A program made the position numbers and the translations under genes. A DNA stretch of 45,842 nt from Verrucomicrobiales bacterium (GTDB taxonomy: Bacteria > Verrucomicrobiota > Verrucomicrobiia > Verrucomicrobiales > DEV007): positions 1 to 45,842 of the forward strand of contig JAKSBG010000193.1 in assembly GCA_022361255.1 (NCBI GenBank), written 5' to 3'. Each line of letters starts with the position of its first letter. Positions within the stretch are counted from its first letter, which is position 1. Shown one piece after another: positions 32,647 through 39,951 of this stretch. The notes under the pieces are model-generated. The model did no database searches, was not told the DNA's origin, and saw only the letters and a list, made by a program, of their open reading frames with translations.

Positions 32647-33827
32647 AGTTGCTGTACGTGCACGAACGGTTCGGTGCTCTTGCCGGTGCGGAGGCCAATG
32701 CTTTTATCACTGCGGAGCAACTCGGAAAAAGAGGACATGAAATCGGCATTCTTCATGGCCCGGGGACCGGGAAAAATGAGGAAGGTTGGAGGGAAGTGTT
32801 TCCGAATGCCTATTCGATTGATGCGGATTCAGTAGCCTCGACGAATCGGGCAATCGAGGAATTTTCGCCGGATGCTATCTACGTTCACAAGATGGCCGAT
32901 CTCGATGTGATTGAAGCTCTTGTTTCCAGTGGTCGGCCGCTGGTTCGCATGGTTCACGATCATGATATCTACTGCATGCGCAGCTACAAATACAACGTGT
33001 TCACCCGGAAGATCTGCACGCGTCCGGCAACATGGTATTGTCCCACTGTGTGTGGAGCGTGTGTAGTTCGGAATCGTGACGGGGGATTTCCGTTGCAGTA
33101 TGTCAGCTACGCGGAAAAGAAACGTGAAATTGCCCTGAACCGCGAGTTTGACCGGATGGTGGTCGTGACGCGCTACATGAGAGACGAGTTGCTGCGGAAC
33201 GGGTTTCATCCGGAACGGATTGAGATTCACGCGCCGGTTCCGAGGATGGGAGAAGAGGGGCTTCGCAGCAAATTCAGTGAGCGAAACCTCATTATTTACG
33301 CAGGGCAGATCATTCGGGGCAAAGGGGTGGACGTGCTTCTCGAATCCCTTGCCCGCGTGAAGAATGACTTTGAGTGCATTATTCTCGGAGACGGGAATCA
33401 CAAAGAGCACTGCGAAAATTTGAGCAAAAAACTGGGTCTCTCTGACCGGGTTCACTTTCGGGGATTTGTCCCCCAGGAGGAGCTGAAGAGTTTTTATCGA
33501 GATTGCAGTGTTGTGGCGCTCAGTTCGCTCTGGCCGGAACCGATCGCAACGATTGGACTGGAAGTGATGCGCTACGCTCTCCCGGTTGTGGCTTTTGACG
33601 CAGGGGGAATCAAGGACTGGCTGGAGGACGGTCACAACGGCTATCTCGTTCCCTGGATGGATCGCGATGCATTCGCGGGGAGAATCGATGAACTTCTCGA
33701 GGACAAGGCGAAGGCCAGAGAGATGGGGGAGAAAGGCTTCGAGCTAGTCAGTGAGCGATACGATTTCGACGGTTACATCGGCGATCTCGAGAAAATGTTT
33801 ACCGGAGTTTCTTCGGAGACAAAGTGA
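32643..33827 (+). CDS. Glycosyltransferase family 4 protein with cysteine cluster
   Basis: 394 residues; its ATG overlaps the kinase stop (ATGA), which ties signalling and glycan genes into one transcript. N terminus [20 protein letters not shown]; donor domain from about 217 ([20 protein letters not shown]) with [20 protein letters not shown] (EX7E) and [17 protein letters not shown]. Between the halves, [15 protein letters not shown] is followed by a Cys-rich stretch: Cys111, Cys125, Cys133, Cys137 and Cys140. This insertion is known in a GT4 subgroup and may bind a metal or form disulphides, though the enzyme should be cytoplasmic. A GC-rich palindrome lies just after the stop. Sugar specificity unknown. 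Confidence 0.92.
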   Translation: MKLLYVHERFGALAGAEANAFITAEQLGKRGHEIGILHGPGTGKNEEGWREVFPNAYSIDADSVASTNRAIEEFSPDAIYVHKMADLDVIEALVSSGRPLVRMVHDHDIYCMRSYKYNVFTRKICTRPATWYCPTVCGACVVRNRDGGFPLQYVSYAEKKREIALNREFDRMVVVTRYMRDELLRNGFHPERIEIHAPVPRMGEEGLRSKFSERNLIIYAGQIIRGKGVDVLLESLARVKNDFECIILGDGNHKEHCENLSKKLGLSDRVHFRGFVPQEELKSFYRDCSVVALSSLWPEPIATIGLEVMRYALPVVAFDAGGIKDWLEDGHNGYLVPWMDRDAFAGRIDELLEDKAKAREMGEKGFELVSERYDFDGYIGDLEKMFTGVSSETK

Positions 33828-33828
33828 T

Positions 33829-33862
33829 TCCCCCCTCTTGAGGGGGATTACAGATGGGGGTG
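33829..33862. repeat. GC-rich hairpin between glycosyltransferase and sugar transferase genes
   Basis: TCCCCCCTCTTGAGGGGGAT (33829-33848) folds as a 7-bp CCCCCTC/GAGGGGG stem with a two-base loop and is followed by GATGGGGGTGG. It starts just after the stop at 33827 but has no T-run, so it is a poor intrinsic terminator. It is the clearest member of the palindrome family also seen at 14944, 24811 and 28593. An ATG at 33854 inside it is in frame with the next gene. Confidence 0.5.
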
Positions 33863-33883
33863 GTGACGATAGTTTTCGTCGTC

Positions 33884-34633
33884 ATGAACACCACTCCAAC
33901 TTTTTCCCGAAAGTCCTACCGTCAGCTCAGACGATCTGTGAGCCCGGTTGGTAGACTCCTCCTGGATTCCTTGTTTTTCTTTCGCCGCATTTCCTGGTGG
34001 TCAGTGAATCGCGGGAGAAGGTTGGCCAAACGTGGTTTCGATCTCGTCGCGGCAACGATCGTTCTACTGATGAACGCTCCGTTGATGGTGTTTGTGTCGC
34101 TTTTGATTCGTCGCGACGGTGGGCCGGTTCTTTTCCGTCAAACCCGGGTAGGGCTCCACGGCGAAGAGTTTCAGATGTGGAAATTCCGGTCCATGTGTGT
34201 TGACGCGGAGGATCGGCTCGCGGCTCTTCTCGAGCAAAACGAGAAAGACGGCGGAGTCACATTCAAGATGGCGAATGATCCGCGCATCACTCCGATTGGA
34301 CGGTTTATCCGGCGGACTTCAATTGATGAACTTCCTCAGTTGTTCAACGTCCTGCTTGGTGACATGTCCATCGTGGGACCTCGCCCTCCGGTTCCACGGG
34401 AGGTTTCCCTCTACGGCGTGGACGACAGACGACGATTTCTCGCCAAGCCCGGCTTGACCTGTCTCTGGCAGATCGGTGAGCGGGACGGACGGCTTTTTGA
34501 GGTCTCGGATCGCAACACGATCGATTTTGGAGAGCAGGTCCAGCTCGACGTTGACTACATCGAAAGACAAAACCTTTGGCAGGATATTCGAATCGTTCTC
34601 AAAACGCCTCCCGCCATGCTCCTTGGTAAGTGA
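33884..34633 (+). CDS. Undecaprenyl-phosphate sugar-1-phosphate transferase (bacterial sugar transferase)
   Basis: 249 residues from the ATG at 33884; an in-frame ATG at 33854 lies inside a repeat and is less likely. After a basic N terminus, KRGFDLVAATIVLLMNAPLM (re-entrant hairpin) opens the bacterial sugar transferase domain, with GGPVLFRQTRVGLHGEEFQM, WKFRSMCVDAE (the Asp-Glu catalytic pair), ITPIGRFIRRTSIDELPQLF, NVLLGDMSIVGPRPPVP and KPGLTCLWQIGER. Such monotopic enzymes start repeat-unit synthesis by moving a sugar phosphate from a UDP-sugar to undecaprenyl phosphate. The extra four-helix N-terminal part of WbaP/WcaJ is absent; this is a short, PglC-like core with a small leader. It is the priming enzyme of the locus. 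Confidence 0.92.
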   Translation: MNTTPTFSRKSYRQLRRSVSPVGRLLLDSLFFFRRISWWSVNRGRRLAKRGFDLVAATIVLLMNAPLMVFVSLLIRRDGGPVLFRQTRVGLHGEEFQMWKFRSMCVDAEDRLAALLEQNEKDGGVTFKMANDPRITPIGRFIRRTSIDELPQLFNVLLGDMSIVGPRPPVPREVSLYGVDDRRRFLAKPGLTCLWQIGERDGRLFEVSDRNTIDFGEQVQLDVDYIERQNLWQDIRIVLKTPPAMLLGK

Positions 34634-34653
34634 TTTCCAACCCTTTTTCCGAT

Positions 34654-35952
34654 ATGAACGTCATTCTTTTGTGCCCGAACCAACTGCCGGCAGGGCGTCT
34701 TTTTCAAAAGCAGGCCCCCCTGGCCCTTGTCCCGCTTTTCGGGCGGTCAGCCCTGGATCGTGCATTGGAATCTCTCTCCCGTGAAGGAGCGGGCGAAGTG
34801 TTGGTTGTTTCCCCTGATCGTCCCGGGAAAATTCGTGCCGCCATTGAGTCGACCTCTTCCTGGGGACTGAAGATCGATTGTGTTGCGGCGGATCGGGAAC
34901 TTGATGTTGAGGAAGCGATTCTGAAGTATCACGGGGAATTTGAGTCGGATGCTGAAGTTGTCGTTCGTAAAGTAGAAGAATGCCTGAAGCCTCTCGCAGG
35001 TCTTCCGGGCCGGGTTCATTTCTCCAATCATCAGTTTTTCATCGACCGCTTAAAGGAAGGGTCGATGCCTGTACATTTGACGATACGTGAGAAAGCACCG
35101 GGAGTTTGGGTGAGCAGTCGTGCCAGCATACATCCCTCGGCTACCATCGAATCCCCTGTCTGGATCGGGCCTCATGTTCGTATCGGGCCGGACGTTCGGA
35201 TCGGAGCAGATTCCATTGTGGAAAACGGTAGCATTGTGGATCGCGGAGCACAGATTGAGGGGAGCTGGATCGGACCCGATACTTATGTCGGGCAAAGAAC
35301 TGAAATAGTGGATTCTCATGTCTGGGGTAACACGGTTTGCCGTTGGAAAGACGGAAGTTTCATTGAAATCGGTGACGACTTTATTCTTGCAGACTTGAAA
35401 CGGGACAATTGGGTTCCATCCGTCGGATGGCTGTCAAGAGTCCTTGCCGCCGGCCTGCTTTTCACAACAAGTCCTCTCTACGCATGGTGGAAAGTTTCCC
35501 GTTCCAAAGGAGAAGAGTTGTTCCGGTTCCGTCGCGTAGTTCTCCCCGAGGTGGGGAGCTCCCGTCTCCCCGATCGCACCGTTCCCCTGCGCACCCTTGA
35601 GGGGGTGGAGGGTCTTGCCTCCCGTTGGCTTGAGTTGCGGGAGGTAGTGCGCGGCCGAATGAGTCTGGTCGGAAATCGCCCTCTTACTCTTGACGCCATT
35701 TCCTGCCTCGGAGGATCCCGGGCCCGGAAGTGGATGGATCACCCTGCCGGCGTATTTTCGCTGGGCGATGCCGAGGGCGTCGACGGAAACGATCACGAAG
35801 TCTCGATCGCCTATTCACTCTGGTTCTCCAGTCACAATTCTCTCCGGATTCGGCTCTCGGTTTTGCGCCGCTGTCTCGTGAGGCTTGCGGGGGAAATTCT
35901 TTTCTCCGGGCACAACTCTTCAACACCTGAACCTGCATCCCAACAAACCTAA
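34654..35952 (+). CDS. Composite protein: nucleotidyltransferase-like, beta-helix and degenerate sugar-transferase domains
   Basis: 432 residues from the ATG at 34654. Residues 1-145 look like a sugar-nucleotidyltransferase Rossmann domain (VPLFGRSALDRALESLSREG, then VLVVSPDR), but the Gly-rich GxGTR signature is absent (VILLCPNQLPAGRLF), so catalysis is doubtful. Residues about 155-240 are a left-handed beta helix (IHPSATIESPVWIGPHVRIG). Residues about 285-420 resemble the C-terminal half of bacterial sugar transferases: RFRRVVLPEVGSSRLPDRTV, then LREVVRGRMSLVGNRPLT (cf. DMSIVGPRP), but without the WKFRSM/DE pair. It follows the priming transferase by 20 bases and abuts the STAS-receiver gene (TAATG). 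It may be a regulatory or scaffolding relative of the priming enzyme, possibly binding sugar nucleotides. Confidence 0.7.
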   Translation: MNVILLCPNQLPAGRLFQKQAPLALVPLFGRSALDRALESLSREGAGEVLVVSPDRPGKIRAAIESTSSWGLKIDCVAADRELDVEEAILKYHGEFESDAEVVVRKVEECLKPLAGLPGRVHFSNHQFFIDRLKEGSMPVHLTIREKAPGVWVSSRASIHPSATIESPVWIGPHVRIGPDVRIGADSIVENGSIVDRGAQIEGSWIGPDTYVGQRTEIVDSHVWGNTVCRWKDGSFIEIGDDFILADLKRDNWVPSVGWLSRVLAAGLLFTTSPLYAWWKVSRSKGEELFRFRRVVLPEVGSSRLPDRTVPLRTLEGVEGLASRWLELREVVRGRMSLVGNRPLTLDAISCLGGSRARKWMDHPAGVFSLGDAEGVDGNDHEVSIAYSLWFSSHNSLRIRLSVLRRCLVRLAGEILFSGHNSSTPEPASQQT

Positions 35953-36656
35953 TGAATCCTATTCCTCTTACCGGGCCGTCCTCTCTGGAACGGCGCCTCG
36001 CAATCGGCTGGATCGCTGAAGTCAGAAAAAAACTTCGCGGGCGTAAAGGCCGTATCGAACTCGACCTGTCCGAAACACGCAACATCGATGCATCAGGAGT
36101 CGCTGCGCTTCTCGAACTCAACCGGTGGCACCGCGATTCCGGAATTAGGCTTCGAATATTTAATGCCTCTGCCGAAATTCTCCAGATTCTTGAGATCATG
36201 GGAGTACACCGGGAGTTCGAGTTCGCGAGCCGATTGTCTGGTGATTCTTCGAACCGGCGCGCTCCGCTTCTGATTGTTGAGGACGAACTGATTATTCAGA
36301 GCGTTACCAGCATGGTATTGAAGCCTCTTGGACATCCTATCGTGATGGCAGACAACGGGATCGATGCTTTGTCGCTGGCAACGAGGGAAAAGCCGGGCTT
36401 GATCGTGCTGGACTACATGCTTCCACTCATGGATGGCGAGGAGGTTCTTCGAAGGCTGAAGCTTTCCGAGGATACCAGCGACATCCCGGTCATCGTGATG
36501 ACTGCCAATTCCATCGTGGCACTGGGGGATACAAGTCGCTTTCCGGAGGCTTCTGCTGTCTTTTCGAAACCGTTCCAGGCACGCGAATTTCGCAGAGAAG
36601 CAGCCCGGTTGATCTATGAATGTTCGAATTCGATTCAGGAGGAGGTGAGCGCATGA
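35952..36656 (+). CDS. STAS-receiver fusion protein
   Basis: 234 residues. Residues about 10-95 form a STAS (anti-sigma-factor antagonist) domain, with LDLSETRNIDASGVAALLEL carrying Ser48 at the usual phosphorylation site. Residues about 105-222 form a receiver domain with Glu110/Asp111, Asp154 (LIVLDYMLPLMDG), Thr184 and Lys206 intact. No DNA-binding or enzymatic output is present, so output probably goes through binding of a partner such as an anti-sigma or switch protein, with two inputs (Ser phosphorylation, Asp phosphorylation). The start overlaps the preceding stop by one base and its stop overlaps the next ATG (ATGA). It is the nearest free receiver domain to the H-NOX-linked kinase and a likely phosphorelay target (inference). 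Confidence 0.9.
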   Translation: MNPIPLTGPSSLERRLAIGWIAEVRKKLRGRKGRIELDLSETRNIDASGVAALLELNRWHRDSGIRLRIFNASAEILQILEIMGVHREFEFASRLSGDSSNRRAPLLIVEDELIIQSVTSMVLKPLGHPIVMADNGIDALSLATREKPGLIVLDYMLPLMDGEEVLRRLKLSEDTSDIPVIVMTANSIVALGDTSRFPEASAVFSKPFQAREFRREAARLIYECSNSIQEEVSA

Positions 36657-37879
36657 AATCTTCGTCTGTTTCCCTCTTCCTGATGGTGGATGCCTGCGGT
36701 TGGGAGATTATCAAGGATCAACCGTTTCTACAGAAAGTAGCTCCGCACCGCCATAAACTGAGGAGTGTCTTCGGTTACAGTTCGGCATGTGTGCCAAGCA
36801 TCGTCTCGGGAAACTGGCCTGATCAGCACGAGAACTGGTGTTACTTCATTTTCGATCCCGAAAATTCACCGTTCCGCAGTTTGCGATGGCTCCGGTTTCT
36901 TCCGAAAAAATTGACCGGAAGGCGTATCGTTCGTCGTCTTCTCACGAAGATTGCAAAATGGAAGCTGGGTTTCGAGGGATATTTCGATCTCTACAACATT
37001 CCGTTTCAGCACATTCACCTCTACGATTTTACGGAGAAAAAAAGCCCGTTGCGTCCCGGCGGCATGAATTGCGGAACAAATATTTTCGACGTTTTGCAGG
37101 AAAGAAACGTTCCCCATTTCGGGTCAAATCCTGATGTCACAGAAGAAGAGAATCTCAGCGCGGTCCTTTCAGAGCTGAAGGAAGGGGAGATTGAGTTCGC
37201 ATTCGTCTACTGGGCCGGCCTCGACGGGTTGCTGCACCGTGTCGGCAATGATGCCCCGGAAATTCCGGAAAAACTCGAGCACTATGAATCGTGGATTCGC
37301 GAGGTGTATGATACGGCGAGCCGTAGTTACGAAAATGTCGATTTGTATGTTTTCAGTGACCACGGCATGGCGAACTGCGACAAGCATCTTGATCTTGCTG
37401 CTTTGATCGAGACGCTTCCCCTTCAATTTGGTCGCGACTACAATGTGGTTTATGACAGCACGATGGCCCGCTTCTGGTTTTCAAGCGACGAGGCGAGAGA
37501 GCTGATTGCCGCTCGTCTCGAGTCAGTGGAAGACGGCCGAATTCTGACGAACGCGGAGCTTCGAGAATTGCGCGTGCCGGTAGAGAAAGACCGTTTCGGC
37601 GAACTGATATTCCTCGCCAGTGAGGGGGTTCTCATTGTTCCCAGTCACATGGGCGAGCGTCCCATTCGGGCAATGCATGGCTACCATCCCGATGACCCGC
37701 AGAGTTACGCGGCTTTGCTCACGAATGTCCCGGCACTTCCCTGTGAGGTCGAGGCGATTCCGCATATCCATCGTCTCATGTTGGATTCGATCAATGGGAC
37801 AGGGATGAACAAAATTTCAAAAACAAACCAATATGATGACAGCAACAGAAAAGCTGGCCTCGAGGCCATCGCGCAATAG
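36653..37879 (+). CDS. Alkaline-phosphatase-superfamily phosphodiesterase/sulfatase-like protein
   Basis: 408 residues from the ATG at 36653, preceded by GGAGGAGG. The superfamily pattern is visible: first metal ligand Asp13 (FLMVDACGW), a nucleophile region VFGYSSACVPSIVSG (Ser43, Ser44 and Cys46 are candidates), a metal-ligand pair WAGLDGLLHRVGND near 195-208, VFSDHGM near 239-245 and MHGYHPDDPQ near 342. The pattern fits type I phosphodiesterase/nucleotide pyrophosphatase-like proteins encoded in capsule clusters; the Cys-x-Pro-Ser element recalls sulfatases, but the following Arg is Ile and the motif is shorter. No signal peptide, so a cytoplasmic role: transfer or removal of a phospho-substituent on the glycan or lipid intermediate. 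The stop lies 47 bases inside the FkbM gene. Confidence 0.85.
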   Translation: MKSSSVSLFLMVDACGWEIIKDQPFLQKVAPHRHKLRSVFGYSSACVPSIVSGNWPDQHENWCYFIFDPENSPFRSLRWLRFLPKKLTGRRIVRRLLTKIAKWKLGFEGYFDLYNIPFQHIHLYDFTEKKSPLRPGGMNCGTNIFDVLQERNVPHFGSNPDVTEEENLSAVLSELKEGEIEFAFVYWAGLDGLLHRVGNDAPEIPEKLEHYESWIREVYDTASRSYENVDLYVFSDHGMANCDKHLDLAALIETLPLQFGRDYNVVYDSTMARFWFSSDEARELIAARLESVEDGRILTNAELRELRVPVEKDRFGELIFLASEGVLIVPSHMGERPIRAMHGYHPDDPQSYAALLTNVPALPCEVEAIPHIHRLMLDSINGTGMNKISKTNQYDDSNRKAGLEAIAQ

Positions 37880-38612
37880 TTTCCCGGCAGGATTAACAGA
37901 TGCCTGGAAGGAACTACTGATTCGGATCCGGTTCCGCTTTTATCTGCCGCGAGTTCGACGGGCTCAGCTGGCAGGGGTGAAACTCGAAATGGAGGGACTC
38001 TCTCCGATGATGAAGAACATCATCCTGTCCGGACGATATGAATATCAGGAGAGGATACTTTGCGCAGAGGCAATAGGCTCCGACGATGTGGTTTTGGAAC
38101 TGGGAAGTGCGATCGGATTTGTGGGCCTCTATTGCCGGAAGAAACTGGGGGTTAAGTCTGTCTATGGGGTAGAGGCAAATCCTCAAACGATACAATTGCT
38201 CAACAGGAACTATGCGGCCAACGATTGCGATCCCCGAATCATTCATGCAGCCGTCGCTGCCGAAGATGGCGAAATTGAACTCGATACGAGCGGTGAGTTC
38301 TGGGAAAACAGGGTTGGGCAGGCTGGTGGAAAATCGGTTAAAGTTCCGTCCCGAAAGTTGTCCTCTATTCTTGAACAGTTGGAGGAATCACCCACTGCGC
38401 TGGTTTGCGATATCGAAGGAGCGGAAACGCAGTTGGATTTCTCATCTCTCCCTGCATCCGTCCGAACAATTGTGATGGAGCTTCACCCGGAATGGACGGG
38501 GCAGGAAGCGGCTGCTGCGACAGAAAAGCGGATGGAGGACGAAGGATTTGTTGTGGTAAAAAGGCTCGATAACTCCGTCCTTCTCACCAGAAACCCCAAA
38601 TCTGATTCCTGA
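37833..38612 (+). CDS. FkbM-family methyltransferase
   Basis: 259 residues. The SAM-binding fold has VVLELGSAIGFVGLYCRKKL (motif I) near 89-108, VYGVEANPQTIQLLNRNYAA, VAAEDGEIEL, and LVCDIEGAETQLDFSS near 190-205, which is the FkbM signature region. Members methylate hydroxyl groups, often of sugars in glycans. The first of two adjacent ATGs (37833, 37836) is used, giving a 47-base overlap with the phosphodiesterase-like gene; a later start is not supported since the N-terminal basic helix appears in frame without a break. It is the last gene of the plus-strand arm and converges with the antiporter gene with only eight bases between stops. Confidence 0.9.
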   Translation: MMTATEKLASRPSRNSFPAGLTDAWKELLIRIRFRFYLPRVRRAQLAGVKLEMEGLSPMMKNIILSGRYEYQERILCAEAIGSDDVVLELGSAIGFVGLYCRKKLGVKSVYGVEANPQTIQLLNRNYAANDCDPRIIHAAVAAEDGEIELDTSGEFWENRVGQAGGKSVKVPSRKLSSILEQLEESPTALVCDIEGAETQLDFSSLPASVRTIVMELHPEWTGQEAAAATEKRMEDEGFVVVKRLDNSVLLTRNPKSDS

Positions 38613-38620
38613 CCCTCCGG

Positions 38621-39883
38621 CTACTTCTCCGTGACAGGTTTGCTTTCCTTCAGCGTCGAACGATACAGTTTTCCGACGGAGAGTCCCTGCACGGCGATGG
38701 AGAAAATCACGATCATGTAGGTGAGTTTCAGGAAGAGGCCGCGACCGGCTTCTTCCGGAAGCGCGAGAGCGAGTGCTACAGAGATTCCGCCGCGCAGACC
38801 TCCCCAGGTCAGCATTTTGATCGTGCCTCCACTGAAACTCCGGAACGGTTTCAAAATCGAAACAGGAACAGAAACAGCTGCGGCGCGGCAGGCGAGAGTG
38901 ACAACGATCATGATGAGCCCCAAAAGGAAAGTCTGGATGGTGAACTGATTGGAAATGATGAGCAGCTCAAGACCGATGAGTGCAAACAGCAGGGCATTGA
39001 GAATTTCATCAACCAGCTCCCAGAACAAATCGAGATGTTCCCGTGTCGTGTCAGACATCGCGAGAAGGCGACCGTGATTGCCAATCATGAGACCCGCCAC
39101 GACCATCGCAAGGGGGCCGGAAAGGTGCCAGTGCGAGGCGAGGGCATAGCCCCCGGTCACCAGCGCCAAAGTGATGAGAACTTCGACCTGGTAGTTGTCG
39201 ATATTTCTCAGAAGGTAGTAGCTGAGAAATCCAATCACGGCTCCGAATGCCATCCCGCCTAACACTTCCACGAGAAACAATTCTGTGATGTGTCCTGCTG
39301 AAACTCCGTGGTCGCCGGTTGCGATGGAAAGCAGCGCGAGGAAAACGACAACGCCGACCCCGTCGTTGAAAAGAGATTCACCGGTGATCTTGGTTTCCAG
39401 TTCTTTGCCCACTCCTGCTTTCTTGAGAATTCCGAGAACAGCAACCGGGTCGGTAGGAGAAATCAGAGCTCCGAAAAGGAGGCAGTAGATAAACTTGGTT
39501 TCGATGCCGAAAAGAGGAAGCAGGAAATAGGTAGCCGTTCCAATCAGCGCAGTCGACAGGACGACTCCCACGGTCGCCATCAGGGCAATGACCCATTTCT
39601 GTTTGGCGAGATCAGAAAGATCCACGTGAAGAGCCCCGGCAAAAAGCAGATAGCTCAGCATCACTTCCAGCAGGACATCGGAAAAGTCGATCTGACCGAT
39701 GATGCTTTCGGCGAATTGTTCGATCGAGGGAACAAACATTCCCACTACAATGAGAATGAAAGAAACGACCAGGCTCATCAGCATAATGCCGATCGTGGTG
39801 GGAAGTTTCAGGTAACGGATATTGAGATAGCCGAGAACGGCTGCGATTACGAAAAGGACGGCGATGAGTTCGAAAAAGGACAT
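38621..39883 (-). CDS. Na+/H+ antiporter, CPA1 family
   Basis: 420 residues from the ATG at 39883; an upstream in-frame TTG at 39955 is less likely because the transmembrane domain starts at MSFFELIAVLFVIAAVLGYL. About twelve helices. Diagnostic CPA1 motifs: LISPTDPVAVLGILKKAGVG near 140 and ESLFNDGVGVVVFLALL near 170 (acidic residues that bind the cation), and GGLRGGISVALALALPEE near 370. Family members exchange Na+ (or K+) for H+ at the inner membrane. The short C terminus lacks the cytoplasmic tail of eukaryotic NHEs. It follows the BatA-like gene by 68 bases on the same strand and may be cotranscribed, but the functions are not obviously linked. Confidence 0.92.
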   Translation of the reverse strand: MSFFELIAVLFVIAAVLGYLNIRYLKLPTTIGIMLMSLVVSFILIVVGMFVPSIEQFAESIIGQIDFSDVLLEVMLSYLLFAGALHVDLSDLAKQKWVIALMATVGVVLSTALIGTATYFLLPLFGIETKFIYCLLFGALISPTDPVAVLGILKKAGVGKELETKITGESLFNDGVGVVVFLALLSIATGDHGVSAGHITELFLVEVLGGMAFGAVIGFLSYYLLRNIDNYQVEVLITLALVTGGYALASHWHLSGPLAMVVAGLMIGNHGRLLAMSDTTREHLDLFWELVDEILNALLFALIGLELLIISNQFTIQTFLLGLIMIVVTLACRAAAVSVPVSILKPFRSFSGGTIKMLTWGGLRGGISVALALALPEEAGRGLFLKLTYMIVIFSIAVQGLSVGKLYRSTLKESKPVTEK

Positions 39884-39951
39884 GTCAGAGAAGCGTCGCG
39901 CAGTAAAAGGGAAAATGCGGGAATGTAAAAAGAGAAGTTCCGGCAGTTCTG

